From: Sphingomonas albertensis
GTDB taxonomy: Bacteria; Pseudomonadota; Alphaproteobacteria; Sphingomonadales; Sphingomonadaceae
Reading direction: 5' to 3'
DNA length: 64,000 nucleotides
NCBI RefSeq assembly: GCF_014358075.1
Contig: NZ_JACONT010000014.1
Coordinates: forward strand, 1-64,000
Made by a program: the position numbers and the translations under genes. Positions 9,241 to 18,691 of this stretch are shown here, one piece after another. The notes below the pieces were generated by a model. That model was not told the origin of the DNA. It made no database searches and saw only the letters and a list, made by a program, of their open reading frames with translations. Positions within the stretch are counted from its first letter, which is position 1. Each line of letters opens with the position of its first letter.

Positions 9241-9320
9241 CTTGTCGCGTCCCTTTCCGTAAGCGCCCAGCCATCAAGGCCGTCCTCGTGGCGGCCGTTT
9301 TCTATTTGATGACCTAGGGA

Positions 9321-9875
9321 ATGACCAATGAAGCGGACCTTTCAGCCGAGCAACCTGGTACGCGCACGCCGTCACGGCTTCCGCGCACGGATGGCGACGG
9401 TCGGCGGCCGGGCAGTGATCCACGCACGCCGCGCCCGCGGTCGCAAGAAGCTGTCGGCCTAACTATTCTCGATAAACGCCGCGATTTTCTCGCGGCGAAT
9501 GCGGGGAAGCGCGCACCGATGCCGGGATTCGTCCTGCTCATGCGCCCCCGCGACGACGGTGACGCGACGATGCGAATCGGCTTCACCGTCACCAAGAAGA
9601 TCGGCAACGCCGTCGTCCGGAACCGCATGAAACGGCGGTTGCGGGCGTTGGCGCGTGAGCTGTTGGCGGAACGCGGCGTTGCTGGGGCCGATCATGTGTT
9701 GATCGGGCGGAACGGCGGCGTCGAGCGGGACTTCGCGCTGTTGCGGACCGAGCTGGGCAAGGCGTTCCGAAAGGTTACGCCGCAGGCTGCTGCGACCACC
9801 TCAGCAGACACCACCACAGCAGCACAGGCCACCACCCCGGCGAAGGCCGGGGCCCAATTGGGAAAGCGGCCGTAA
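9321..9875 (+). CDS. rnpA: Ribonuclease P protein component, start nested with rpmH
   Basis: Protein subunit of RNase P, which matures tRNA 5' ends. The core is clear: [24 protein letters not shown], then the RNR signature [17 protein letters not shown] and GADHVLIGR. No ATG, GTG or TTG occurs in frame between the ATG at 9321 and the conserved first helix (about codon 50). Initiation is therefore either at 9321, giving a 184-aa protein with about 48 extra basic residues encoded across rpmH, or at a rare codon such as the ATT near 9467. Thermus species are known to have rnpA starting beside rpmH and overlapping it entirely. The last residues ([14 protein letters not shown]) come from a dispersed repeat arm that crosses the 3' end. 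Confidence 0.85.
   Translation: MTNEADLSAEQPGTRTPSRLPRTDGDGRRPGSDPRTPRPRSQEAVGLTILDKRRDFLAANAGKRAPMPGFVLLMRPRDDGDATMRIGFTVTKKIGNAVVRNRMKRRLRALARELLAERGVAGADHVLIGRNGGVERDFALLRTELGKAFRKVTPQAAATTSADTTTAAQATTPAKAGAQLGKRP
9328..9462 (+). CDS. rpmH: 50S ribosomal protein L34
   Basis: Complete 44-residue L34: it opens [19 protein letters not shown] and ends GRKKLSA, the typical sequence. AGGGA ends 7 bases before the ATG, an ideal Shine-Dalgarno spacing. The rnpA reading frame is open across the whole of rpmH and has its only upstream ATG 7 bases before this start, so the two genes appear nested in different frames. Together with yidD, yidC and engB this is the usual bacterial rpmH cluster. Confidence 0.98.
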   Translation: MKRTFQPSNLVRARRHGFRARMATVGGRAVIHARRARGRKKLSA

Positions 9876-9932
9876 TGAATGGCTGCGCCTCGTTATCGAT
9901 GTCCCCCAATTGGGCCCCGGCCTTCGCCGGGG
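9834..9932. repeat. inverted pair of dispersed palindromic repeats at rnpA 3' end
   Basis: Two 29-base arms, 9834-9862 (ccccggcgaaggccggggcc...) and 9904-9932, are reverse complements separated by 41 bases that contain the rnpA stop. The same pair occurs at 56983-57089. The left arm is translated as the C-terminus of RnpA. It can form a long hairpin in the mRNA and may act as a transcript-end structure. Confidence 0.85.
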
Positions 9933-9990
9933 TGCTGGGGTTGAGATGGCGAAGGAACGAGCGTTACTCGACGCGCCTACCCCGTTCCTT

Positions 9991-10040
9991 GTTCTCCCGC
10001 GAAGGCGGGAGCCCAGTCTGGGTCCCCGCCTTCGCGGGGA
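9991..10040. repeat. REP-like palindrome (family D)
   Basis: Imperfect palindrome: ttctcccgcgaaggcgggag, a central cccagtctggg, then ccccgccttcgcgggga. A second copy is at 22798-22850. It lies in the 201-base gap between rnpA and yidD, directly after the inverted-pair repeat, so this gap is essentially all repeat DNA. Confidence 0.85.
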
Positions 10041-10076
10041 AACAATTTTGTGCCGCGGGCGAACGTCGGTTTTGAC

Positions 10077-10334
10077 ATGCTAGCCCGCCTCCTCATCCTC
10101 CTAGCCCGCGCGTGGCAACTCGGTCCCTCGCTCGTCCTGCCGTCGAGCTGCCGCTATGATCCTTCGTGTTCAGCCTATGCAATAGAGGCCGTTGGGCGCT
10201 ATGGCGCGCTCAAGGGGGGCTGGTTGGCGGCGAAGCGTATCGCGCGTTGCCATCCGTGGGGCGGGTACGGACCTGACCCGGTCCCCGACCACGACCCAGA
10301 CATCGACAAGAAATTGAAAGACGCCGCCCTGTGA
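10077..10334 (+). CDS. yidD: Membrane protein insertion efficiency factor YidD
   Basis: 85-residue YidD: an N-terminal amphipathic/hydrophobic helix ([13 protein letters not shown]), then the family signature [14 protein letters not shown] and the conserved [18 protein letters not shown]. It associates with the inner membrane and helps YidC insert proteins. The start is the ATG at 10077. Its TGA overlaps the GTG of yidC by four bases, the usual coupling. Confidence 0.95.
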   Translation: MLARLLILLARAWQLGPSLVLPSSCRYDPSCSAYAIEAVGRYGALKGGWLAAKRIARCHPWGGYGPDPVPDHDPDIDKKLKDAAL

Positions 10335-12040
10335 AAGACGACAAGCAGAATTTCGTGCTGTTCGCGGTGATCGCGGCGCTGATCCTGTTCGGATGGCCGC
10401 TGATCCAGGGCAAGTTCTTCCCGACCGCGAATCCGCCGGTCACGAAGATCGAGGGCGGCAAGTCCAAGCCCGTGGCGAACCCCGCCGCCGATCCAGCCGC
10501 GGACGGCGCCGCCGCGGTTGGCGACCGCAACGCCGTGATCGCCAGCACCCCGCGCATCCGCATCGAGACGCCGCGCGTGTCGGGCTCGATCAACCTCAAG
10601 GGCGCGCGGATCGACGATCTCGTGCTCAAGGGCTATGACGAGACGGTCGCGAAGAACTCGCCGCCGATCCGCCTGCTCTCGCCCGCCGGTGCGCCCGATG
10701 CCTATTTCGCAAGCTTCGGCTGGCGCGCGCAGGGTCTCGCACCGCCCGCAGCAGACGCCGTCTGGACCCCTTCGGGCGCGACGACACTGACGCCGACCAC
10801 GCCGGTCACGCTCGACGCGACCAACGCCACCGGTCAGCGCTTCCGCATTCAGATCGCGGTCGACCAGGACTATATGTTCACGGTCCGCCAGACCGTCCTG
10901 AACGCCGGCACCGCACCCGTCCCCGTCGCCACCTACGGCCTCGTCAACCGGGTCGGCATCTCGAAGGATCCGTCGTCGATGACGATCCATGTCGGGCCGA
11001 TGTCGGTCGACAATGGCGGCGCGCATTACCGCCCCGACTACAAGGACATCGACGAGGCCACGCAGAAGTTCACGACGACCGGCGGCTGGCTCGGCTTCAC
11101 CGACAAATACTGGCTGACAGCGCTCGTCCCCGATCAGGGCCAGGCGTTCGACGGCCAGTTCCGCGCGGGCGCCAACAAGGCGTACCAGGCCGATTACGCG
11201 CTCCAGCCCAAGCAGGTCGCACCCGGCCAGTCGATCACGCAGACGTCGCGCTTTTTCGCCGGCGCCAAGGAAGTCCGCCTGCTCGATCGCTACACCGACC
11301 AGGCCGGCGGTGTCGCCAAGCTGGATTACGCCATCGACTGGGGCTGGTTCCGGATCGTCGAAAAGCCGATCTTCTACTATCTCGACTGGCTGTTCCGCAT
11401 GGTCGGCAACTTCGGCGTCGCGATCATCCTGCTGACGGTGACGATCCGCGGCCTGCTGTTCCCGATCGCGCAGCGCCAGTTCAAGTCGATGGCCGCGATG
11501 CGCGCCGTCCAGCCGAAGATGAAGCTGCTGCAGGAGAAGTATAAGGACGACAAGGTCCGCATGCAGCAGGAAGTGATGGCGCTGTACAAGGCGGAGAAGG
11601 TCAATCCGCTCGCGGGTTGCGCGCCGACGCTGCTCCAGATCCCGATCATGTACGCGCTGTACAAGGTCCTGATGCTGACGATCGAGATGCGTCACCAGCC
11701 GTTCGTCGCGTGGATCAAGGATCTGTCCGCGCCCGATCCGCTGACGCCGCTCAACCTGTTCGGCCTGCTGCCGTTCACGCCGCCGCACATGGTCGCGATC
11801 GGTGTCGTGCCGATCATCCTGGGCATCAGCATGTACTTCCAGTTCAAGCTGAACCCGACGCCGATGGACGACACGCAGAAGCAGGTCTTCAAGCTGCTGC
11901 CATGGGTCCTGATGTTCGTGATGGCACCGTTCGCGGTCGGCCTCCAGGTATACTGGATCACGTCGAACGTCCTGACGATCATTCAGCAGAAGCTGCTCTA
12001 CGCCCGCCATCCGGGCCTGAAAGTGCCGGTGACCAAGTGA
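10331..12040 (+). CDS. yidC: Membrane protein insertase YidC
   Basis: 569-aa YidC of the Gram-negative type: TM1 at about residues 7-24, a large periplasmic domain (about 30-340), and the conserved five-helix insertase core, which opens near residue 350 and includes [14 protein letters not shown], the coiled cytoplasmic loop with [39 protein letters not shown], and the C-terminal [13 protein letters not shown]. It starts with GTG overlapping yidD. It ends in a GTGA overlap with engB, so yidD-yidC-engB are translated as a coupled unit. Confidence 0.98.
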   Translation: MKDDKQNFVLFAVIAALILFGWPLIQGKFFPTANPPVTKIEGGKSKPVANPAADPAADGAAAVGDRNAVIASTPRIRIETPRVSGSINLKGARIDDLVLKGYDETVAKNSPPIRLLSPAGAPDAYFASFGWRAQGLAPPAADAVWTPSGATTLTPTTPVTLDATNATGQRFRIQIAVDQDYMFTVRQTVLNAGTAPVPVATYGLVNRVGISKDPSSMTIHVGPMSVDNGGAHYRPDYKDIDEATQKFTTTGGWLGFTDKYWLTALVPDQGQAFDGQFRAGANKAYQADYALQPKQVAPGQSITQTSRFFAGAKEVRLLDRYTDQAGGVAKLDYAIDWGWFRIVEKPIFYYLDWLFRMVGNFGVAIILLTVTIRGLLFPIAQRQFKSMAAMRAVQPKMKLLQEKYKDDKVRMQQEVMALYKAEKVNPLAGCAPTLLQIPIMYALYKVLMLTIEMRHQPFVAWIKDLSAPDPLTPLNLFGLLPFTPPHMVAIGVVPIILGISMYFQFKLNPTPMDDTQKQVFKLLPWVLMFVMAPFAVGLQVYWITSNVLTIIQQKLLYARHPGLKVPVTK

Positions 12041-12717
12041 ACGACGTTCCCAATCTCGGTCCCGATCTGGAGGCGAACGACGCGCCGTTCACCCCGGAGA
12101 TGCTGGAGCATGCGCGAAAGCTGTTCGCAGGGCATGTCGGCTTTCTGAAGTCCGCGCCGACGCTCGAGTTCCTGCCCGATGCGTCGGTGCCGGAGGTGGC
12201 GTTCGCGGGTCGCTCGAACGTCGGCAAGTCGTCGCTGTTGAACGCGCTGACCGGGCGCAACTCGATGGCGCGCACGTCGAACACGCCGGGCCGTACGCAG
12301 GAGCTGAACTTCTTCGAGGTCGGCGCGCCGCTCGCGTTCCGCCTCGTCGACATGCCCGGCTACGGGTTCGCCAAGGCGCCCAAGGACGTGGTCAAGAAAT
12401 GGCGCTTCCTGATCAACGACTTCCTGCGCGGCCGTGACGTGTTGAAGCGTGCACTCGTGCTGATCGACTCGCGCCATGGCATCAAGGACGTCGACCGTGA
12501 GATCCTCGAGATGCTCGACAAGGCCGCGGTCAGCTACCGCATGGTCCTGACCAAGGCGGACAAGATCAAGGCGTCCGAACTCGTTGAGGTGACCGAACGC
12601 ACTGCGATCGAGGCGCGCAAGCGTCCCGCCGCGCACCCCGACATCCTCGTCACGTCGAGCGAATACGGCATGGGCATCCCCGAACTCCGCGCAGCAGTCG
12701 TCGAAGCGGTCAGCTAA
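12037..12717 (+). CDS. engB: Ribosome biogenesis GTP-binding protein YsxC/EngB
   Basis: 226-aa TRAFAC GTPase needed for large-subunit assembly. G1 GRSNVGKSS is at residues 58-66, G3 DMPGYG at 105-110, G4 TKAD at 172-175, and a G5-like TSS lies near the C-terminus. The start is GTG at 12037, four bases inside yidC. The N-terminal extension before the G domain (about 35 residues) is normal for alphaproteobacteria. Confidence 0.97.
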   Translation: MNDVPNLGPDLEANDAPFTPEMLEHARKLFAGHVGFLKSAPTLEFLPDASVPEVAFAGRSNVGKSSLLNALTGRNSMARTSNTPGRTQELNFFEVGAPLAFRLVDMPGYGFAKAPKDVVKKWRFLINDFLRGRDVLKRALVLIDSRHGIKDVDREILEMLDKAAVSYRMVLTKADKIKASELVEVTERTAIEARKRPAAHPDILVTSSEYGMGIPELRAAVVEAVS

Positions 12718-12800
12718 ACGAACGGTTGCGGACCGATCTTCGGTTTCCGGCTGACACGGTTCGTCAAACTCCGTAGCTTCCCGTAAAAGGGGAGTACGAT

Positions 12801-14228
12801 ATGCGTAGGGCGTTCGGGGGAATGTTGGCGATGGCAGTGATGCTGTCGGGCTGCGGGGGCAGCGACGAGGGCACGATTTCGACCGGCGGCAGTACGCCCG
12901 CGCCGGCTCCGACGGCCTCCACGGGATGCTCGCTGCGCGAACGCCAGGACTGGGCGGCTGCGCAAATCCGCGAATGGTATCTGTTCCCGGACACGCTGCC
13001 CGCGACGCTGAGCACCGCGTCCTACACGACGGTAGACGACTATATCGACGCGCTCACCGCCACCGCGCGGGCGCAGCGGAAAGACCGGTTCTTCACCTAT
13101 CTGACGTCGATCAAGGAAGAGAACGCCTATTATAATGCCGGGTCCAGCGCAGGCTTCGGGATCCGGTTCGCGCTGGATCAGTCCGGCCAGCGGCTGTTCT
13201 CGGCGGAGTCGTTCGAAGGCGCGCCGGGGCTCGCGGCAGGGATCGATCGCGGTACGGAGATCCTGGCGATCGGTACGACGTCCGCCACTCTTCGGACCGT
13301 CAGTGCGATCGTCGCGGCGGAAGGCACCGCCGGACTGACCACCGCGCTCGGCCCCGATACCGCCGGAACCGCACGGGTCATGCAGATCAACGACGCGGCG
13401 GGTACGCGTACCGTCACCGTTACCAAGACCGACTTCTCGTTGCTGCCGGTCTCGAGCCGCTATGGCGCGAAGATCATCCAGGATGGCGGGCAGAGCGTCG
13501 GCTACATCAACCTGCGGACGTTCATCAAAACCGCGGAGCCCGCGCTGAAGACCGCCTTCGCCGATTTCCGCGCCAAGGGCGTCACGAAAGTCATCATTGA
13601 TCTGCGCTACAACGGTGGTGGCCTGATCGAGACGGCGGAGTATCTGGGCGACCTGCTCGGTGCTGCCCGGTCGACCTCCGAAGTCTTCGACTACGTCACC
13701 TTCCGCACGGAGAAGGCCTCGAACAACACGACGCGATTCTTCGCACCGCAGCCCGAATCGATCGCGCCCACGCGGATCGCATTCATCGGCACGGGCGGCA
13801 CGGCGTCGGCGAGCGAACTCGTCATCAACGCGTTCACGCCGTATCTGCACACCAACGCCGGACTGATCGGCACCAACACCTATGGCAAGCCGGTCGGCCA
13901 GATCGCGCTCGACAGGGAAGCGTGCGACGATCGCCTGCGCGTGGTGGCGCTTGCGACCCAGAACGCCGCGCGCAGCGGGGATTACTATGACGGGCTGGCC
14001 ACCAAGGTCGAGGCGTCCTGCCAGGCGTCGGACGATATCGGCTACCAGCTCGGCGACCCGCTCGAATCGTCGACGCGCCAAGCCCTGAACTTTCTCGCCG
14101 GGCGGAGTTGTACGCCGATCACGGGCGCGGCGAACGCACGATCGCTCCGTACCGCCGACACGCGGCGCGACCTGCTGATGTCGGATCGCCCGGGCACCGC
14201 ACAGCGCGAAGTGCCGGGCCTGTTCTGA
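12801..14228 (+). CDS. S41 family C-terminal processing peptidase, lipoprotein
   Basis: 475-aa exported serine protease. The lipobox LSGC at about residue 15-18 predicts a lipoprotein, followed by a Gly/Ser/Thr/Pro linker. A conserved N-terminal helical part (REWYLFPDTLP) precedes a degenerate PDZ region around residues 115-195. The S41 core follows with VIIDLRYNGGGLIE, the catalytic Ser in GTGGTASASELV and the downstream GKPVGQ. The substrate is unknown; relatives are CtpA-like or tricorn-core-type peptidases of the cell envelope. It is preceded by an 83-base gap after engB and stands alone. Confidence 0.9.
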   Translation: MRRAFGGMLAMAVMLSGCGGSDEGTISTGGSTPAPAPTASTGCSLRERQDWAAAQIREWYLFPDTLPATLSTASYTTVDDYIDALTATARAQRKDRFFTYLTSIKEENAYYNAGSSAGFGIRFALDQSGQRLFSAESFEGAPGLAAGIDRGTEILAIGTTSATLRTVSAIVAAEGTAGLTTALGPDTAGTARVMQINDAAGTRTVTVTKTDFSLLPVSSRYGAKIIQDGGQSVGYINLRTFIKTAEPALKTAFADFRAKGVTKVIIDLRYNGGGLIETAEYLGDLLGAARSTSEVFDYVTFRTEKASNNTTRFFAPQPESIAPTRIAFIGTGGTASASELVINAFTPYLHTNAGLIGTNTYGKPVGQIALDREACDDRLRVVALATQNAARSGDYYDGLATKVEASCQASDDIGYQLGDPLESSTRQALNFLAGRSCTPITGAANARSLRTADTRRDLLMSDRPGTAQREVPGLF

Positions 14229-14295
14229 CGGCGCGACGCGAGAGGGGACTGCGAGCGAGTTGCCTCTTTCCGTCCCCTCGCCTAGCACCGCGCGC

Positions 14296-14964
14296 ATGAA
14301 ACTGATCATCGGCAACAAGGCCTATTCCTCCTGGTCGCTGCGCGGCTGGCTCGCGTGCAAGCAGTCCGGGCTGCCGTTCGAGGAGGTGGTCGTGCCGATG
14401 TACGACGCCGATTGGGAAAAGCGCCGCTCAGGGAACGAATTCGCGCCGTCGTCGGGCAAGGTGCCGATCCTGTGGGACGGCGACGCAGTGGTGTGGGACA
14501 GCCTCGCGATCGTCGACTATCTCGCCGACAAGGTCGGGCGCGAGCGCTTCTGGCCAGAGGACAATGCCGCACGGGCGATGGCGCGGTCGATGGCGGCGGA
14601 GATGCATTCGAGCTTTGCCGCGCTGCGTCGCAAGCACAGCATGAACGTCCGCCAGGTGTTTCCGGCGCGCACGCCCGACGACGACGTGGTGGCCGAGCTG
14701 CAGCGGATCATGGAGATCTGGGCGCAGGCGCGTGCGCGCTTCGGCGGCGGCGGCGATTTCCTGTTCGGCCAGTTCGGCGCGGCGGACATCATGTTCGCGC
14801 CGGTCGTTACCCGGATCGTCACCTACCAGCTGCCGATCGCGCGCTTTGCCGCCGGCTATATGCAGGCGATGTTCGAGCATCCCTTCATGCAGGACTGGAT
14901 CGCGGCGGCGCAGGAAGAGGAATGGGTGCTCGAGCAATATGAGCAGCCCGTGGCAGCTCAATAG
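14296..14964 (+). CDS. Glutathione S-transferase family protein
   Basis: 222-aa GST: thioredoxin-like N-terminal domain (LIIGNKAYSSWSLRGWLACK, with the Ser of SSWS as probable catalytic residue; then SGKVPILWDGDAVVWDSLAIVDYL for glutathione binding) and an all-helical C-terminal domain. The start at MKLIIGN is preferred over the in-frame ATG 36 bases upstream because GST folds begin there. It overlaps the convergent cupin gene by 7 bases. Physiological substrate unknown. Confidence 0.93.
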   Translation: MKLIIGNKAYSSWSLRGWLACKQSGLPFEEVVVPMYDADWEKRRSGNEFAPSSGKVPILWDGDAVVWDSLAIVDYLADKVGRERFWPEDNAARAMARSMAAEMHSSFAALRRKHSMNVRQVFPARTPDDDVVAELQRIMEIWAQARARFGGGGDFLFGQFGAADIMFAPVVTRIVTYQLPIARFAAGYMQAMFEHPFMQDWIAAAQEEEWVLEQYEQPVAAQ

Positions 14965-15407
14965 GGCGTCCCGTCGCGATGTACCTCTCCTGTTTCCGGC
15001 GAATAGAGCAGGTCGATATCGGGGTAGGTCACCAACGACGCCTCCGGCACGCCAAGCGCGAGCAGTACGCAATCGGCGTCGCTCTCGTTGATCAGGTGAT
15101 GCCCGTTCCCGTCGCCCTTGGGGAAGACCGCGATGTCGCCGGTTCGCATCAGATGCCGACCATCGTCGTCGATCAGAATCGCGTCGCCCGCGAGGATGAC
15201 GACGATCTCGTCCTCGCCCGCGTGCCAGTGACGCTGCGACGACCAGGTGCCGGGGGACAGCACGACATGGTTCGCCGCCCAGTCGGTCGCGCCGCCGGCG
15301 CGTGCGATGTCGCGGATGACGCGGCCGGCGGCGGGCTCGTCGAAGGGTGGCGGATAATCGCTGCCGATTTTCACGGGCGCGATGCGGGCGATATCGATCC
15401 TGGGCAT
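14958..15407 (-). CDS. Cupin domain protein
   Basis: 149-aa single-domain cupin. The first motif, HWHAGEDEIVVILAG, supplies the two His and one Glu metal ligands, and the second, GDIAVFPKGDGNGHHL, the final His. The C-terminal tail (YSPETGEVHRDGTPY) resembles cupins proposed to be sugar- or small-molecule-binding enzymes. It is divergent from dapE and convergent with the GST gene. No specific reaction can be given. Confidence 0.88.
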   Translation of the reverse strand: MPRIDIARIAPVKIGSDYPPPFDEPAAGRVIRDIARAGGATDWAANHVVLSPGTWSSQRHWHAGEDEIVVILAGDAILIDDDGRHLMRTGDIAVFPKGDGNGHHLINESDADCVLLALGVPEASLVTYPDIDLLYSPETGEVHRDGTPY

Positions 15408-15430
15408 AAAGGAACAACGGCGATGGCAGC

Positions 15431-16546
15431 ATGATCGATCCCGTCACTCTCGCGCAGGCGTTGCTCCGCGTTGACAACGTCACGCCGGCGCGCGGGGCGG
15501 TATTCGACGTGCTGGAGGCGGCGCTCGTGCCGCTTGGCTTTGCGGTCGATCGGTTCGTGGTGGGCGACGCACCGGACGGACCGGTCGAGAATCTGCTCGC
15601 CACGCGCGGGACGGGCACGCGGCATCTGGCGTTCGCCGGCCATGTCGACGTCGTGCCACCGGGCGAGGGCTGGACCGGTTCGCCCTGGTCCGGCGAGGTC
15701 CGCGGCGGGCTGCTGTATGGACGCGGCGCGGTCGACATGAAGGGCGCGGTTGCCGCGTTCATCGCTGCCGCCAGCGGCAGCGATGCAGGGACGCTGTCGC
15801 TGATCATCACCGGCGACGAGGAGGGGCCGGCGACCTACGGCACCGTCGCGTTGATGGAGCGGATGGCCGCGCGGGGCATCGTGCCCGACCTTTGCCTGGT
15901 CGGCGAACCCACCTCGACCGCCCGGCTCGGCGACATGGTGAAGATCGGGCGGCGCGGCTCGGTGAACATCTGGATCGACGTGCCCGGGCGCCAGGGCCAC
16001 GTCGCCTACCCACACCTCGCCGACAATCCGATCCCGCGACTGATCGCGATCCTGGCCGAGATTGAAACCGTCATGCTCGACAAAGGGACCGACTGGTTCC
16101 AGCCGTCGAACATCGAGGTCACCGACATCGCGGTCGGCAACCCGGCGCACAACGTCATCCCGGCCAAGGCGTCGGCGCGGCTCAGCATCCGCTTCAACGA
16201 TCGGCATCGCGGGGCGGACCTGATCGCACGCATCCGAACGATTGCCGAACGCCATGCGCCGGGTGCGGTCGTGACCGGCAAGGTCTCGGGCGAAGCGTTC
16301 CTGACGGAGCCGGGTGCGTTATCCGCTTTGCTGTCGGACGCGATCATCGCAGCGACGGGCATCACGCCCGAGTTGTCGACCACCGGCGGCACCTCCGACG
16401 CGCGCTTCCTCTCGAAGCTGTGCCCCGTGGTCGAGTTCGGCCTGATCAACGCGACAATGCACAAGGTCGACGAAGCGGTCGCAGTCGAGGACCTGCTGGC
16501 GCTGACGGATATCTATGCAGGCGTCATCGACCGGGCGCTGCGATAA
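15431..16546 (+). CDS. dapE: Succinyl-diaminopimelate desuccinylase
   Basis: 371-aa M20 di-zinc hydrolase of the lysine/diaminopimelate pathway, making LL-diaminopimelate for peptidoglycan. Visible are the zinc-ligand motifs AFAGHVDVVPPG, GRGAVDMKG and ITGDEEGPATYG, the lid-domain region, and the terminal TTGGTSDARF with the last ligand in VEFGLINATMHKVDE. It is of usual length and lies alone between the divergent cupin gene and a repeat element. Confidence 0.96.
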   Translation: MIDPVTLAQALLRVDNVTPARGAVFDVLEAALVPLGFAVDRFVVGDAPDGPVENLLATRGTGTRHLAFAGHVDVVPPGEGWTGSPWSGEVRGGLLYGRGAVDMKGAVAAFIAAASGSDAGTLSLIITGDEEGPATYGTVALMERMAARGIVPDLCLVGEPTSTARLGDMVKIGRRGSVNIWIDVPGRQGHVAYPHLADNPIPRLIAILAEIETVMLDKGTDWFQPSNIEVTDIAVGNPAHNVIPAKASARLSIRFNDRHRGADLIARIRTIAERHAPGAVVTGKVSGEAFLTEPGALSALLSDAIIAATGITPELSTTGGTSDARFLSKLCPVVEFGLINATMHKVDEAVAVEDLLALTDIYAGVIDRALR

Positions 16547-16567
16547 ATAAGCGACGCAGTATCCAAA

Positions 16568-16691
16568 TCCTCCCCCGCCAGGGGGAGGTGGCGCCGAAGG
16601 CGACGGAGGGGGAGGAACACGCAACAGCGGTTCTCCCTCACCTCCCCCTCCGTCTGGCGAGAGCCAGCCACCTCCCCCTAGCGGGGGAGGA
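16568..16691. repeat. dispersed inverted-arm repeat, family A copy 1
   Basis: Two arms facing each other, tcctcccccgccagggggag on the left and acctccccctagcggggg on the right, around a core of smaller palindromes (gcgccgaaggc; ctggcgagagccag). Related copies lie at 42674-42794, 57139-57260 and 61801-61922. It fills the gap between the convergent genes dapE and smr. Confidence 0.85.
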
Positions 16692-16707
16692 TTAGCCCTA
16701 ATGTCGC

Positions 16708-17352
16708 CTAATCCCGCCCCCGGCGCAGGACGATATACAGCGCCCCCTGCCCGCCATGCCGCGGATGCGCGCCGCGCACGGCCGCGATCGAGTCCGCATG
16801 ACGCGATCCCGCCAGCCAGTCCGCCACCGCCGACCGGATCGCGCCGCGCGCATGCGGACGCTCGCTCTCGGGTCGCGGCGGCTTGCCCGTCACCAGCAGC
16901 AGCACGCGGTCGCCACGCGCGATCGCGCGCCCCAGACCGACATCGAGCATCGCATGCGCCGACGCCAGCGTATGCCCGTGCAGATCGATCGAGCTATCGG
17001 GACTGACCACGCCCCGCGTCAGCCTCTTGTCCCAGCCACCATCCAGCGTATTCGCGGTGATCGACTTGGCGACCGGCCGCGGCGCCGCGGCCGGTTTCGC
17101 ACCCGGGCGGCTGGCGAACGGCGTGACGACGGTACGAACGATCGGCTTCACCCGGCCCAGCGGTGCCGGTGGCGGCGGCACGACCTTGCCGTTGGGCCCG
17201 ATCACGGGCTTCGGCGGAGGCGGCAGCGGCGGTGCGCGCTCGGGAATGCGGACGGCAACCGCACGCATCGGCCGGACGGTCTGCATTACCCGCGCCCAGA
17301 GCTGCGCCTCCTCGGGGGTGAGGGGGTCAGGGTTGAGGGGTCGGCCCGCCAT
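16708..17352 (-). CDS. Smr/MutS2-type domain protein
   Basis: 214-aa protein with a Pro-rich middle (PPLPPPPKPV, VVPPPPAPLGR) and a C-terminal Smr domain marked by DLHGHTLASAHAML, LLLVTGK and the terminal HGGQGALYIVLRR. Smr domains are nucleases or nicking enzymes in characterised proteins, here of unknown target. I start at MAGRPLNP; an ATG four codons upstream is possible. The 5' end overlaps the mltA 3' end by 26 bases, completing the tim44-mltA-smr operon. Confidence 0.9.
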   Translation of the reverse strand: MAGRPLNPDPLTPEEAQLWARVMQTVRPMRAVAVRIPERAPPLPPPPKPVIGPNGKVVPPPPAPLGRVKPIVRTVVTPFASRPGAKPAAAPRPVAKSITANTLDGGWDKRLTRGVVSPDSSIDLHGHTLASAHAMLDVGLGRAIARGDRVLLLVTGKPPRPESERPHARGAIRSAVADWLAGSRHADSIAAVRGAHPRHGGQGALYIVLRRGRD

Positions 17353-18691
17353 ATTGCGCCCCATTCGCTTGCCCGTTGAGACGCTGGACGGTACCGATCG
17401 GCAGCAACAGAAACGCGGTGCCGCGTCCCGCCATGCCACCCGCGGTAGACTCCGCCGCCGGGCCTGCGCCCCAGAACGTGTCGAAGCGATTGCTCCCCTT
17501 GATCGCCCCGCCGGTATCCTGCGCGACCCACAAGCCGCTCGCATCCTGCCGGTCGAGCGACAGGAATACGGGCGCACCCAGTGGCACGAACTTGACGTCC
17601 GCCGCCGCACTCACCTGACCGGTGACCGGCAGGCCGAGTGCCCCCAAGGGTGCCCCCTCCAACTCGCGGAAGAACACGAAACTCTTGTTCTCGCGCATGA
17701 TCGCCTGCCCTTCGGCCGGATGCGCGTGGAGCCACGCCACGATCCCCTGCATCGAGGTCTGGCCCGGTTGCAGCAGCCCGCGCGACTTCATCAGCGCACC
17801 GATGCCGGTGTAATCGCGGCCATTCTGCGTCGCATACCCAATCCGCAGAATCTCGCCGTCGGGCAACCGAAGCCGCCCAGAACCCTGGATCTGCAGGAAG
17901 AACAATTCGACCGGATCGCGCGCCCAGGCAAGGATCGGAGCCCGCCCCGAAATGGCGCCCTGCTCGATCGCGGTGCGGTCGTAATAGGGCACGAGATTGC
18001 TGCTATCGACGCGACCGCGAATCTTCTTACCCTTCAAGCTGGTCGAGAACGCGCCGAGATCGACGTCGATCAGGTCGTTCGGCCGCCCATAGATCGGCGC
18101 ATAGCCATCGCGACGCTCGAGCGAGCCGGCGATTTCCGGCTCGTAATAGCCCGTCGCGAATGCCTTGCCGTCACCGACCTGCACCGCCTCGAACCACTCC
18201 GTGAAAAAGGTCCGCGCACCGCCGCGCGGAACCGACGCCGCCGCGGCGCAGGCTGGCTGCCAATCGGCGCCGCGCGTCAGACCCGACGTATCGGTACGAC
18301 GCATCAGCGAAGGACAGCTCGTGACGAAAGCCGACAGCGCCGACTGCGCCTGCGCCTCATCGATCGGCAAGCTAGCGACCGGCGGACCGGCGATGACGCC
18401 CGCAGCAACCGCGTTGGTCGGTGCAGTCGGCGATACGACGGGGATCGGCAACATCGGCACAGCGCCGACGATCCGCGCCGGCATCTGGATGCCACGGATG
18501 TTGGGCGAAGCACCCGTATCGCGCGAAGGATGCACACGCACAGGCTCGCGCGAAGGTTCGCGGTCGGCGGTACCGCCTCGATCGACCGGCGCAGGGCCCG
18601 AACGCGGCGGCTCGACGCCACCGACGCACGCGCTCAACAGCAGCGAAAGACCAAGTCCGCCGAGCCCCGCCCCCCTGAACCGCACGGTCAC
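17327..18691 (-). CDS. mltA: Membrane-bound lytic murein transglycosylase A
   Basis: 454-aa outer-membrane lipoprotein (lipobox LSAC near residue 22) that cleaves peptidoglycan between MurNAc and GlcNAc. After a Pro/Arg-rich linker (to about residue 100) come the MltA barrel domain (FATGYYEPEIAGSLERR, YAPIYGRP, YDRTAIEQGAI) and the 3D domain with the catalytic-Asp region VAQDTGGAIKGSNRFDTFWG. Its ATG overlaps the tim44 stop by four bases. The downstream smr gene starts inside its end. Confidence 0.96.
   Translation of the reverse strand: MTVRFRGAGLGGLGLSLLLSACVGGVEPPRSGPAPVDRGGTADREPSREPVRVHPSRDTGASPNIRGIQMPARIVGAVPMLPIPVVSPTAPTNAVAAGVIAGPPVASLPIDEAQAQSALSAFVTSCPSLMRRTDTSGLTRGADWQPACAAAASVPRGGARTFFTEWFEAVQVGDGKAFATGYYEPEIAGSLERRDGYAPIYGRPNDLIDVDLGAFSTSLKGKKIRGRVDSSNLVPYYDRTAIEQGAISGRAPILAWARDPVELFFLQIQGSGRLRLPDGEILRIGYATQNGRDYTGIGALMKSRGLLQPGQTSMQGIVAWLHAHPAEGQAIMRENKSFVFFRELEGAPLGALGLPVTGQVSAAADVKFVPLGAPVFLSLDRQDASGLWVAQDTGGAIKGSNRFDTFWGAGPAAESTAGGMAGRGTAFLLLPIGTVQRLNGQANGAQYGGPTPQP

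Noticed and set aside
10199..12010. 603-codon open frame on the minus strand
   Set aside because: It is antisense to yidC, whose protein is unmistakable; the Arg/Asp/Gln-rich product is typical of a shadow frame in GC-rich DNA.
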